DNA from: Luscinia megarhynchos
Lineage: Eukaryota > Chordata > Aves > Passeriformes > Turdidae
NCBI GenBank assembly: GCA_034336665.1
Contig: CM067592.1
Location: forward strand, 28,679,819 to 28,743,818
Length of the DNA: 64,000 nt
Direction of reading: 5' to 3'
Positions 52,371 to 64,000 of the stretch are shown here, piece by piece. The notes under the pieces were generated by a model. That model saw only the letters and a list, made by a program, of their open reading frames with translations, did not search any database and had not been told where the DNA came from. Within the stretch, counting starts at the first letter, position 1, and every line of letters starts with the position of its first letter. Made by a program: the position numbers and the translations under genes.

Positions 52371-52411
52371 TTCACATTTAATACTCTATGTTTCACATTT
52401 AATAGTCTATG
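52371..52411. repeat. About 20-bp tandem duplication
   Basis: ttcacatttaatactctatg is followed by tttcacatttaatagtctatg. The copies differ by one added T and one substitution. Confidence 0.93.
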
Positions 52412-53999
52412 AAATCACACAAAATTCTTTAACTTTTGCTCTATTATTTGTATGAAATTCATAAGGGCTAAAGCAATTACTGTATAGTTACTTGAAAAAT
52501 AGAAGATCTCTGAATTTATTTCCTGTATTTTGATGAGTGCTTAAGAATTACCCCTTTTAATTATTTTACTGCACGCATTATTATGCTATCTCAATTAAGA
52601 ATACATACATTAAAAAAGTTTTAAATTTTATAGTAATTATTTGTTAAAAATAATTTCAGCCATAGAATAAGATTAAAATGCATGTCTTTAAAATTGCCCT
52701 ATGTCAACATAAATACTTAAAGGACAATGACATAAACAGATCATATCCATTCACAAACATAGAGTCCAGCCAATCATAGGTTTTAAAAAGTTTACTTATT
52801 CTTTGAAAAAGTTAGGTACATTGAAAAATAAAAAGAATAAATAAAGATTGTGAGTAAGCATTCTCACAGTTATCTAGGATTAAAGTTTAAACAGTACATT
52901 CTTTTAATTTAAAAAAAAATTATTTTCCTAATTTTAAAAAAGATCTTTAAATGCAAAGGAAAGAGAGAAAAGTTGGAGTTCACTTCACAAATTATCCAGG
53001 AATATGTCTTCAGGGAGATATTATACAATATTTCTCTTCCTCAAGCAAAAGCCTTTCAATGTTTTATTTTCTAGCAGGAAAAGAAAGCTGATATAAGAAG
53101 GGGAAAAAGCAGCAATTTTTGGTTATATGAGAAAGAGATAATTTTCAGTACACAAAAGTAAATAGACTTTTTGAAGAACAATTAATGAACCTCTCATGAC
53201 TGTGCTTATGTTTGGAGATTTATTTTGTGTCTTGTGGAGCAGCATTGTAGGCATTTATGGAGCTGGACTGTTATCAACACATTTAGTAACGATTTGCAAG
53301 CTTTGCAGGAAGGGGCCACTAAGAACAGGCAAGAGGGTTACTTTGGAGAGTGATGCCATTGTCATGCAGAATTAAAACACAGGGAAGATTTTTGAGAAAT
53401 ATTGGTGACTGTTCATTGGAACAGTGTACAGTTTAATGTGACACTGAAATAAACCCAGCATTATCCACCTAAGAAATCTGCCTTTCAGTGAAGCCTGAAT
53501 CAATGAAGACAGCATGACTTAATGATGAGGATCTTATCAGACCAGCTTTCTGATCTTAATTTTGGGTGGTAACAACAGCAAAAGCAAACAACATCAAAGG
53601 CAACATGAAAGACATCTATTAGTTGTAGATTTATACATTGGTCTTGCTAATTTTCAAGTTTCTGTAGATAAGTACCAGATCATTCGATGTGTTTCTCTGC
53701 TGCATCAATTTCACTGCTTCAGAAATTTCACGGTGGAATATAACAATAACTGATTTATAATATATTAAGATTTTTTTTTTTTCTTCCTTGGGTAATCATT
53801 ATTGGGTGAAGCTTTGTAATGTTGGTCTAATCTATATGCAATCTATATTGCATATCTAAGAAATAGAGGATTAGCTTCTGTTTGAAGAATACTACTGTCC
53901 TTTAGAGAGAAGGCAACATAATCCAGTAATAAGATAAATAAAATTGTATAACTTTCAATCAATGCTTAAAAAATTCAGATGTTTGAGTCTGCACTGTTG

Positions 54000-54102
54000 C
54001 ATTATATTATACCAGGCTATGCCACACTGCACCATGACACACCACACTACACTAGATTAACCCATACAATGCGATACTATATCATGCTAATTATATTATG
54101 TT
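54000..54102. repeat. Degenerate pentanucleotide minisatellite
   Basis: Five-base periodicity with units such as atacc, atgcc, acact, atact and atgct. The purity is low, so this is an old array. Confidence 0.6.
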
Positions 54103-55780
54103 AATGAAAGTTTGCAGAAAGAACTCTAAACAAACATCTTTGTTATAGCACAGTAAAACACAAATGTAGCAAGTATTCAGGGCAGACATAGTAGACATGG
54201 GACAGTGCTAAGATTAATGCTCACCACAAGAATGAACAGAATTCAGTTGAATGGAAAAGTAGGAAAAAAAGCCTGAAAGGTCTAACCAGATAGATTGCAA
54301 TTGCCTGGGCATTATCATTAGATTTAAACTACAATTGTATACAATTTGAGAAAATAGTTATCAGTATTGCACCATTCTGAGCAGCTCAATCAGTTATTGC
54401 CATGAAATAACAAAAACTTAACCTCAAATTGAAAGAAAACTTTCCTAAGCATCAACAAACTAAGAAAAACTTATTTCCATTATGAATGCAAAAATGTAGG
54501 AGCAAGTTAGGATATGAGAATTCATAAAAAGAGACTATATTTTTGACATCTTTCTATATGAGATACATGTAGTTACAACATTTTTGACCTTTCCCTATTA
54601 ATAAGCAAGTAAGCAGAATGTGAAGGGCATTTTTACTACTTTATCTGAAGAGAACCTGAGACAATAAATACCACAGTTATACAACAGTAAGCATATAGCC
54701 AGGAAAATAAAAGTAACTAGGACAGTCAGGGGATAATTCAAGTCATACTAATCACAGCAAATTATATATCTTTAGTTAAAGAAGCCACTAACCACAAACA
54801 CCATTAAGTAAGGCTCATCCTGATGGGTAAGGAGATGCGGGAGGTTAACAGACTGTAACCGTTGTCTCAAAGGTGGTCAGCTGTCCTGGAGGGGACTTTT
54901 AATTACAGCCTTTTGGACTGGATGTGGAATGCATTCCCACGGGAGTTCCTTAGTAGTTGATTAATGGGAGTAGCATTATCAGTGCCCTTGGAGTTATGGT
55001 ACATTTTGCCTTCCAAGGGAAAAGGGGAATTCTGCAGGTATAGTCAGAGGGAAAATATATATGGCATGACAGTGGTGTGATGTGTGAAAATAGCAAAGAC
55101 TACAGCACAGAAAAAAACTAATAAAATAAAATATATTTAGTAATGTACATGATGGAATTCAGAAAGAATATACCATCAATAATTACGTCAGTAATTGTTC
55201 AGATTTCCTTTTTTAAGATTTACGTTTTTAAATACTTGACTCTTTGCAATCTATGTACTTCAAGCTCCTTTTTGCTTCTTAATATTGATAAGAAAGGTCC
55301 TCTAATTACATTTGAAACATATGTTTTAATATATTCTACAGTTTTCTTTCCATTTCTTTTTCTGTCAAGATGATGCATAATCTTATTTTCCTTTTCCATA
55401 GTTACTTTATAGGCCACTTTTTAAAAGATTATACATAAAGTGGTCCTTTAGTATAGATCTCTTGTAGTCTAAAGAGACAAAAATAAGACAAGAAACACCC
55501 TCAACTTGCATTTTTCTTCATTTGTAATATTATACAGTTTATTTCAGCTTTTTTTCCCCTTCCTTCTTGAGCACCATCTGCACTATTTCAACCATGTAAA
55601 ATGCTGTTTAGTGCCACAGGGAGACTTATATAATTTGTGTCAAGTTTCCCTGAGAGTAGTACAAATGGTTTGTTACGACACATTTGATCAACTCCTACTA
55701 TCTCATAAGACTAACATCAAACACAGTAAAAAATTCTAATTTTGTTATAATTCCAATGAATTTGAATGAAAAGTCCTAAT

Positions 55781-55940
55781 GAAAAACCAAATAAACCAAA
55801 ATAAAAAGAATGCCCCCCAAAAAGAAAAACAATTACCACAAAAAACCCCCATACAACCACAAACACACTCACCCAATCAAAAAAACAAAACCCAAAAAAC
55901 CTGAAATACACCATCCCACACCAAAATAAACCTGACAAAA
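55781..55940. repeat. A/C-rich low-complexity tract
   Basis: Same base bias as 46182-46343: A and C on the plus strand with few G or T. The minus-strand aromatic-rich frame at 55717-56082 is an artefact of it. Confidence 0.9.
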
Positions 55941-57295
55941 GCCATAAGCAAAATGACCCCACTTTTGGGCTAATATATCTACAGAAAAAGCTGAATACCA
56001 AGCAAATCTGTTGACACTGACAGCTTGTCTGCCTGTGTGAGCTACTACACAATAAGCAAGAATATGAATTTATTGGACACAAGTTACTCAGTATAGACGC
56101 GTCATGCAGAAGTGTCCTTACAGCAGTTAATCAGACTATTTTAGAATCACCAATCTCTGCAATCAGCATGCTTACCTCTCTTTTACAATAAGCTTTTGTG
56201 AATTATCTCCTGTTTTTGAAAGACACTCAAAATTATTTGGAGTATTCCTGGGAATAGGCTGACAGACACTCATGTGGTATGTGCTACTGGGGATTTTTTC
56301 ATCTGCGAAAGACATTACATTTCATTAATTTCTTCTTATCTATTGAGAGACACCAGCTCTGAAGAAAACATTTCTATCAATTTAAACAAGATAACCTGAC
56401 ATATTTCGACAACACCCTTGTACTATCAACAGCAGGCCATGACAGCTAGTCCTAAACAGTCAGTGTATCATAATATGGTGCAACTACAGATAAATGTATG
56501 CAATATAGAAATGGAAGAAATTAAACTCTTCTGGGTTAAATAGAGAACAAGGATAATAATTAATTACAAAAAGTCTCCAGTGACAAAACTGAGTGATTAC
56601 CATGGAGTATTTCTCAAAGGCAAGCAAAAGGTGATCTTCTACCTAGAAAGACTCTTTTAAAGGTTATGTTATTTAATGGATATGTTGAAGTTCTGCATCT
56701 TGCTTATGCGGATTATGCTTAGGTGGCAATAATTTATGTTGCTTTTGGTGTTGAAAAACATCTAGAACAGAGCCCACAATATGTTCTAATGCAGTATGTA
56801 ATACAATGTGGAAACTTCATATTAATTATTTTCTTGCTTTTAGGGTTGGTTTTTTGAAGTTCATCCTTCAGCTGAACCTAAAAAGAACTAAAAACTTTCT
56901 CGAGCCTTAACAAAGTACTAGTCTGTACTTTTGAGTATATAATTTTCTTGATCCAAATCTTAAAGACAAAGCTTTTTACTGAGATGCAGAGTTAATTTAA
57001 GTTGCTTTTTTTATCGCTATTGTTTGATGATATGTATTAGATGTTTAAGGTGCTTTCCAGTGTATTAGATACTTTTCAACAAGAAGATATGAAGCATTTT
57101 CTTTTATGAAACTCACTGAATTTGGTAAGCTCTCTAAAGATGGACCAATAATAACTGTGATTCTCTAGTTAACAAAAGTTCCCCAGGTTCCTATGTTCTC
57201 TATACAATACAGCTTTAGAAATGCATCATGAAAATGGCATGACTGTGTATTTAAATCCTACCATCTCACTTCCTCATTACAGACTTAATTATTCA

Positions 57296-57386
57296 TAAAT
57301 AATAAATAATAAATAATAAATAATAAATAATAAATAATAAATAATTAATAATTAATAATTAATAATTAATAATTAATAATTAATAA
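57296..57386. repeat. Two-phase heptanucleotide array
   Basis: About seven AATAAAT units pass without a break into about six AATTAAT units. The units differ by a single A-to-T change. Confidence 0.95.
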
Positions 57387-58911
57387 AGTGATATATCAGC
57401 AAGCTGGGCAACAAATACTTTTGCTGATAACCTAGAAATATACTCATATTGCTTAGAAGAGAGACTATTGAAAATTTTATTGCAAGTTCATAGAAAATGA
57501 GCAAGAGAGAGAACAAGTGTTTATAAACACTTAAGGTTCACTCTTGAGTGTGGCTTCTTCTATTTTAAGCCAAGTAAGTGCTTTTATTCCCTCATTCTTC
57601 AGCTCAGTATGCATCCTATATTGAGCTGCATGTTCATGTCTCTATTTCTCCATGACTTAAACTGTTCTGGACAGTTCTTTCCCAGCATGTACTTTTAAAA
57701 ATCACATGCTCCCACTGAAGGTTTCAGATTCCATGATTCACAAATTCACTCTGAAATCTATCTAAACCTTAGATAATAATACATTTTCTGAAAGTTCTAG
57801 TTATAAAATTCCGAATAAGCTAAGAATTGACCAAATCAGCTTGCATATTCTTTTTGAAAGTAAAGTAAATGCTTTGCAGTTTATCTCAGATGGCTTTATT
57901 CCTCTGCCTGTAGCTATAATTGCACCTTCCTGCTATGAATGCAGGATTTCAAAATTGCTATCTCACAGGTTGAGAGCATTCTGATAAAATAGTAACATAA
58001 AATAAATATTAGACAGAGATTACGAACCAATTTTTTTTGATGGAAATTTTTTTTTCTGCATCCATTATACACAGTTTGTCTGAAAATCCAGTAGGGCAGC
58101 ATTTAAAGATTCTTTTGGGTATTCTTTTCACTTAAAATCGTCCTAAAAACAGTTATTTCAAAGGAAATGTTTCTGCTACCATAAAAGAGAGCTGTTGTCA
58201 AAGAATACAGCTGTTGAATGTAGTGTTTTCATGCTGTGCAAGGTCACTTATACATTTAAATACATGGACTTTTTTCATAAAAAAAAAATAAAAAGTCCAA
58301 TTTTAACTTTAACCAAGAGTTTATGACTGAAATCTATCCCAAAGGTTATATGAATTGACCTAACAATGTATAACATTTTAATTCAAACACTAGCCATATA
58401 ATTCTGGGTTTTGTCTTTAATATACCAAATCTTTCATCTGATGTAATACAGAACAAGTTTACATCGATGTCACCTGTGTTTCCAATTGCAAGTTAAGTGA
58501 TACATCTTTCACTTAGTTTCTATTAAAACTGTTTTGCAGAGGCATGAAGAATGCTCTAGTGAAAATGCATTGCAGTTAAAACACATCTGTGTCTGCTTTG
58601 CTGGAATTCATTGAACAGGCTGTCACATCAGTCAAGAAGAATGAAATATTTTCCAGAAAGAGAGAAAAGAAAAAGAAATTTGTCCTAATGACAACATTTT
58701 AAATTAAAAAAATATACAAACAAAACCTTTTAACTGAAAAAATTAAAAGACACAGGAAATACATTCAGGACCCCTATTATGTACCAGTCTGTGCTATTTC
58801 ATTAAAAGCATTCTTATCATGACTCCTAATGACCATTTTCAAGAAAAGTAGAGATATCTTCTCAATGCTTGTTCCTTTCCATTGAGTAGAACTTACTTCT
58901 CACTGTTATAG

Positions 58912-58977
58912 CTGGTTTTTTGGGTTTTTTTTATTTTGGTTTGGTTTTTTTGGTTGGTTGGTTTGTTGTGTTTTTTA
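58912..58977. repeat. T/G-rich low-complexity tract
   Basis: T runs broken by GG and GGTTGG words. Short, with the same bias as 29229-29394. Confidence 0.88.
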
Positions 58978-61900
58978 CCTACAGAGATACTGCTTCAAAT
59001 AAATTATTTTGTTCTAAGGTCTAATACTTGCGTTAATGGCATGTATTCCTTTCCATCTTATTTAATGAATGATGATTCTTTGCTTTTGTGGGCATAAAAC
59101 TTTCCCCCCCCCTTTTTTTAATATTAATGATATTTTTAATATTCCATATATTTAAGTCAGGACAAAATAAAACATATGCAATGGAATGTAATAAAATTAT
59201 TTATAAAAGAAAGACAAAATTTGAAAAATTATCTCAATAGAGAGATTTATTAGTACAACATTTCCTCTCTGCATGTTTCATCTCTGTGTCTTAAAATGAA
59301 TATATGCCACATTTTGAAAATTTTTGCTATTTGTGAGGAATCTTGAATTATATGGGAAGAGAACTGAATAGAGTACATGAAATACAGGTTTCCATTTAGA
59401 CCTATTGTTTATGAAAATAGGTTTATAAGGGATTAGGTAGCTAAGCCAACTTATGCAGTCTTGGAGTAAGAAATGGTATGATTATTTCTAGCAGCTATTG
59501 AACTTTGTTTAAACTGAATTTCTCTAATAAGTTTGCCTTTTACTTTTTTTAGCATTATTGCCCATTAAGAACACCTAATGCAATTACTGCGACTTCTCCT
59601 ATTTTAGAAACATCAATATCATTTTACATTTATAAACTCTGACATTTACTATCTGAATAAATCAAGGACATCAAGGACAATAAAAAGGCCAGTAATATAT
59701 CTGTGGCACCACAGAACTCATCATGGGCTTCAAAACCTTTGAAACTGACAATATTCAGTAGCGAGCCAAAGACAATACTTGCTGCATCAGCATTCCTGTT
59801 AGAAGAGTTCAAGACTAATTTTAAGGGGACTGTATTAACTGCAATGGCTGACTAGATGTATAAAGGACAAAATTTCTGATCTCAAGAGCAGTGTCTATAT
59901 GACCCCATCAGTTAGTTGCACCATTTGTGTTTTAATCTGGGGAAAAAGACATACTCTTAAAATTTTGTTGGTGACTTAATCAGGGTGTCTGTGATAATTC
60001 CCATCCTGTGACGCTTTAAGCCCTAGCCCTGAAAAGTCTTGGAAATTAGTCTTTTCACCAAAGCAGTGAATTGTTCAATTAAGAGGATGTTACACTTGTA
60101 GGGAAATAAACATGGCAGCCATTATCCTAACTGAAAGCAGATGGCCTTAGCATTTCTATGGTTATTAAGCATTACTGTACTTTCTATTGTAAGTATTCTA
60201 TCTCCAGAAAATTCTAAAAATATTGCATTGGATGAGAAATTGGAGCAAAAAAATTATAAGTGCCTGATTTACAAAATAAACCATACAGAGTTTAGCAAAC
60301 ACTTTAAATTGTTCTCCTCATATACAGATTGCAGAGAATTCTGCAAGGCAAGAATGAAATTTCCTAACACATCAGACAAGTTGATGGTAGTTGGGTAGCA
60401 GACTGAATTATGAAAAGGTGAATGGAAGAAAGAATACGTGAAATCTCAGACTGAAGAACATATCCTTAGGCAAACTAATTCAATAAGAAATATGTATTTA
60501 TCACCCATTGATCAATGCTGCACCCAACACAGTACTGAGCTCCATATTATCACGTTCCATGTATTAATCCAGTCCTTTAAAAAACCTCTTACTACATTTG
60601 TGAAAAAACACTTTTCAAAGTACTTTGTGATATGAATTATACAGGCACTACATGATGCACTCTCACCACATTATCAGTGTCAACAACTGAGAAATAAGGA
60701 ACTCATAAGAATTGAGTTATCATAAGAAATTAATTTTTAATGCTGACATTACACATAAACATCTATCAGCTTCAGAGAGAACCCAACTTAATATTAAGAA
60801 CAAAAAAACCCTCGATCTATCAAGACCAGATAAAAAAGGGGAAGAAGAAAAAAAAAACTTGAGAAGGCTACATTATAAATTTATTCTAAAAGTAAGGCAA
60901 TATTTTTTGTAAGATAAGCTATCTTTTATATATCAAAGCTCTATTCTTTTTCTTGAAAAAAGTTTGAATTTTAAAATGTTTACTGTTTTTCTGTAACATT
61001 TATTTTGCAAGGTAAGATCACACGAATACCAAAATCCATGAATTTGTCAGCTGTCATTAGCTGCAGCAATCATCATGTTTGTTAATACTAGATTTTCTCA
61101 TCTGAAAAGACAGACATGGAATGAGAGGTATTGACCAATGTTAGTAAAATATCCTCTCAGGGTCCATCTCTCTGGACAAAATTTTTATCTAGTGCTATAC
61201 GGAGTCTTGCTGCAGAGAAGTTTGAGGATGTCAGACGTAAAGACCAACCCCAGAGAAAATGTGCAGAGTCCATTTGTGTGGAAACACCACTGTGGGCCAG
61301 AGTCAAAGAGGCAGAGACACAAGTGTTGAATGTTGCACTGTGTTAGAGCCTTATGTCCGCAGAAGCCAAAGTCTTTGTCTTAAGTAAGTTTCACTGGTCA
61401 CAAGGCTGTGGAATCAAGTCAGAAGGATGGATGGAGACAAAAATTACCTACTTGATTAGTCAGTGGGAAGGGCTCTGACCAGCATTGCTTTCGCCCCTTC
61501 CAGAAATGAAACACTGACTAATTCTGGATAAATGACTTAGGTTTTTTCAATGCCTCAGTGTGCCTGGTGATATCAAAGGTTTACTTCTGCAACTAGATGT
61601 CTTTTCTTGCTGTTATCCTTCCACAGTATCTGAGTGAATGAAATACACTCCCCTTAGTGGAAGTATGTTAAGAAGTATCACTACAGATACTAAATGAGCA
61701 CACAGAAACTACTTGGCAGTGAATACCATTTCAACTTAATGCCTGTGTTGCCTGTAATACAGCTTCCAGCTAATGGGTTACAAAATCAAGTTTTATTAAG
61801 GAAGTACAAGAAAGTGATGGCTACTTTCAGAAGAAAAAAAAAACTAAGGGGAAATTTAGACTATTTTCATACACATTACATAATATTGTCCTAAAACATT

Positions 61901-62440
61901 TAAGTGTTTTCTAATACGTAGTCTGACAGTCATAAAGACAGAGATAAATAGTTCTGAGTGAGATCCCCAGAGAAGTAACTGTTGACCTGGAAATCACTAA
62001 CTTAGTTTAAAAAAAATGCATTGTAGGAAATGTGAAATGGAAAAAAATACATTATAATAGAATTACAATAGATTAACTTCATGTATGCATTCTATCAGTT
62101 CTTTTTTCTTCTTTTCTTATGATTCTTACTTTCTCATATAGTTTCAATGAGGGGTAGAAAAGTTATCTTCAGTATCTGTGGCCAAGAAAACTATTGAAAT
62201 TATAGGTAAAACTATAACCAGGTTTTGTCACTGATAGCCAACATTGCTGAATTTTCTTCTATTGCCTTGCTTCTCGTCTTGGTTTAATTTAGGTTTCCTA
62301 ATTTTAATATACTTAATTTCTGTTGTGAGATAGGATTAGGAGTAAAAACAAGGCAGGCTTAAAATTTAAAAGGGTATAAAGAAGAAATTTATTAACAACA
62401 CAGAGAAAATAAGAAATTTGGAATGAGATTTTCAGATCAC

Positions 62441-62470
62441 TCCCTCCTCCCTCCCCGCCCTCACCTCCCA
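62441..62470 (-). other. Predicted G-quadruplex motif in the LTR
   Basis: On the minus strand the tract has five runs of three or more G separated by loops of one to six bases, which satisfies the usual G3+ quadruplex pattern. It lies about 50-80 bases upstream of the AATAAA of this LTR, on the sense strand. The plus-strand copy has only a weaker ggggaggaggg here. Confidence 0.6.
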
Positions 62471-63021
62471 TATTTCTGAACGACAACATAGAGAGACACT
62501 TCAATCAGTTATTCACCTAAATAATCATTTCAGTTCATTTTATGGAAAGGAGTTTCTTCTTGTTTGTCCATAGGGATTTTCTCAAGAGAAAAATAAAGTT
62601 CTCTTATGTCTTCACTTTCACAATTCGTATCTGCCCTGGAAAAAAATAATCTGCAAATCATGAAACTCCTCCCGTCTTCACAGCCTTCCCAGAGCTTTGT
62701 TTGTGGGCCATGTCATGGGGTATTACTTTTAAGGGTAAACTATTTAAAAGCAAAAGTTCTCTTCGTCTCTTCTCTCCTCAACTTCCTCTGTTAATACCTC
62801 AAGAACAGAGGTTCCCCTTTTCCTCAGGGCAAAGGATCCTCTTCTCAAATGCTTCAACGTCCCCATGTCTTCTCCACGATCTATAGGAATCTTTAGTGCA
62901 GAACAGTCCACCCAATAGCATACAAAAAGATTTTTCAGCCAACTTTCACGGCATCTCCTCCCATCTGGAAACTTGGCTCCTACTTCACTGACTTCAGTAT
63001 ATTTCTTCCTGCTCCATGCTG

Positions 63022-63245
63022 GAGCCGCGCCAGGCTCTCAGACCCAGCCGGAGGGGGCCTCGCCGCCCACGGCTGCTCGGTGCGTCTGCTCCCCACGGAG
63101 CTGTGGCCACACCGGGGGGGCATGGCCAGGATTCCACCCAAGGTCTCCCCACATCCCTGGCCAGCAGGGCCCCCGGTCACAAAAACAGGGCCTGGCAGCT
63201 TCCGAGAGCACCCCTGCAAGGCCGGGCTGCATTGCCTGCTCCAAA
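63022..63245. promoter_or_regulatory. CpG-rich core of the minus-strand family B LTR
   Basis: A strongly GC- and CpG-rich block in an AT-rich setting, at the same place in the element as 27755-27990. By eye the two cores do not align well, although the flanks do. The many overlapping frames here are not coding evidence. Confidence 0.5.
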
Positions 63246-63445
63246 GCCGGAAAAGAAGGAGAGCTTTTTTCTGGAGTTTGCTTGCTTTGAAATGCGCGTC
63301 ACAGATCGAACTAGCTTCTCCAGTTGGTTTCCCAGATTATCAATTATTAAATCAGCCTCCAATTGGTCCCATCAACTCACAGAGGAAGTTCTCACAGGGA
63401 AAAGCCTCTGTGTGTGCGTGCGTGTGCCCTCCTCTTAGGTAACTT

Positions 63446-63743
63446 CTTAATTCTTAGCACACTTCTTAATTCTCAAACTAAGATGAGCGCTGATTCTTAA
63501 AAAAAAAAAATAAAAAATACAGGTATTCCCCTATAAATGCTAGACCTTTAAAAGTGTTTGTTAAATTATCTTTTTCCATAAAAGTTGTTCAAGGGTAATA
63601 ATTTCTTAATAGCTTCAAATAAATCAGACCAGTAGTTTTTGGAAGATGCAGAAGTCCCGATCCCAAAACTTCAAAAACACAATCAATCCTGGAAATTACT
63701 AATTAATTCTTGTAAGAGTTAGCTTGCATTTGACTAGTGAACT
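63446..63743. other. AT-rich spacer between LTR and CR1
   Basis: Contains the second copy of the acttcttaattct direct repeat (63461-63473), an A12 run near 63500 and nothing else recognised. Confidence 0.55.
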
Positions 63744-64000
63744 TAGAATCATAGAGTCATTTAGGTGGGCAAAGATCCATAAGGGCATTGAGCTCTACCA
63801 TCTGACACCATCAAGCTTACCACTAAGCTATGTCCCTAACTGCTACATCTATGGGTCATTTAAATAATTGCAGGGATGAGTACTCAACTGCTTCCCTGGG
63901 TAGGCTATTCCAATGCTTGATAACCCTTTTGGTGAAGAATTCTTTTGTATATACAATCTAAACCTTCTCTGGTGTAGTTTGAGGCCATTTTCTTACATAT
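63744..64000 (-). mobile_element. CR1 LINE 3' part, runs off the window
   Basis: The plus strand reads agaatcatagagtcatttag, then caagcttaccactaagctatgtcc, a block with ttgcagggatgagtactcaa, cttccctgggtaggctattcc, aatgcttgataaccctttt and ggtgaagaattc. This is the reverse complement of the CR1 3' region, tail first. It is well preserved and its 5' side continues past position 64000. Confidence 0.95.

Larger units (their letters stand above)
48290..55780. other. AT-rich non-coding interval
   Basis: About 7.5 kb with no supported exon or RNA gene. Frames up to 103 codons (48877-49188) show no domain. The stretches around 49735-49960 and 52120-52300 have orderly homeobox- and GATA-type motifs and may be non-coding regulatory DNA, but conservation cannot be seen from one sequence. 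Confidence 0.5.
55941..62320. other. AT-rich non-coding interval
   Basis: About 6.4 kb without a supported gene. A plus-strand 85-codon frame at 60141-60398 begins with a hydrophobic leader-like stretch and has three later cysteines. It is discussed as a weak finding, not as a gene. Frames at 61131-61346 and 61138-61329 overlap each other and show no domain. Confidence 0.5.
62321..63445 (-). mobile_element. Solo-LTR-like element, family B, minus orientation
   Basis: It starts tgttgtgagataggattagg on the plus strand, giving a CACAACA-type LTR end on the minus strand. The next block holds aaggcaggctt and aagaagaaatttattaacaa, the reverse complement of the 3' block of 27535-28765. Further shared blocks are the gaactgaaatgattattta region, ccttaaaagtaatacccca and the ctgggaaaccaactgg region near 63330, all read on the minus strand. 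The 5' end is approximate: a direct repeat acttcttaattct at 63442-63454 and 63461-63473 obscures the boundary. Frames covering 62973-63442 on both strands come from the GC-rich core. No internal retroviral genes are attached. Confidence 0.75.

Noticed and set aside
62973..63442. Open frames of up to 140 codons near the right end
   Set aside because: They lie in the GC-rich core and flank of the minus-strand family B LTR and overlap each other on both strands.
1..64000. CRISPR arrays, bacterial operons, phage or plasmid modules
   Set aside because: Composition, CR1 elements, LTRs and long microsatellites all indicate a bird nuclear genome. No regularly spaced repeat-spacer array was seen.

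Overview
The window looks like vertebrate nuclear DNA from a bird. By eye it is about two-thirds A+T, has no operon structure, and carries at least seven fragments of the avian CR1 non-LTR retrotransposon, several ending in the diagnostic ATTCTATG-type tail. It also carries several diverged LTR families that I recognise from bird genomes, probably ERVL-related. A songbird is plausible from the LTR types, but species and chromosome cannot be fixed from the sequence.

I find no protein-coding exon I can defend, and no tRNA, rRNA or CRISPR array. Open frames are short, overlap repeats, or look like chance. The window is best read as a gene desert or the inside of a very large intron. Its interpretable content is repeats and possible regulatory DNA.

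Layout. 1-21 kb: AT-rich single-copy-like DNA with four small CR1 pieces, a (CAAA)n run and a small GC-richer patch near 8.1 kb. 21.2-21.6 kb: minus-strand LTR relic (LTR family A). 21.6-27.5 kb: unique DNA with a (CCAAG)n/(CCAA)n array and short perfect palindromes. 27.5-28.8 kb: plus-strand solo-LTR-like element with a very GC- and CpG-rich core (LTR family B). 30.6-31.6 kb: CR1 followed directly by another family A LTR that holds a (TTTCCC)n expansion. 35.3-42 kb: a pile-up of family A and family C LTR pieces in both orientations, plus a 2.26-kb structure bounded by inverted repeats of about 250 bp. 44.1-44.65 kb: a long purine-only microsatellite complex. 46-62 kb: AT-rich DNA with A/C-rich tracts, (TAA)n, (TA)n and heptamer arrays and one CR1. 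62.3-63.45 kb: a minus-strand family B LTR. 63.74 kb to the end: minus-strand CR1 running out of the window.

The most unusual item is the inverted-repeat structure at 36955-39218. Its arms share a 62-bp block that is identical in inverted orientation, and I could not assign it to a known family. Next are the two family B LTRs, whose flanks align while their CpG-rich cores do not. Family letters A, B and C are labels for this report only. Family recognition rests on memory and on copy-to-copy comparison inside the window, not on a database search.
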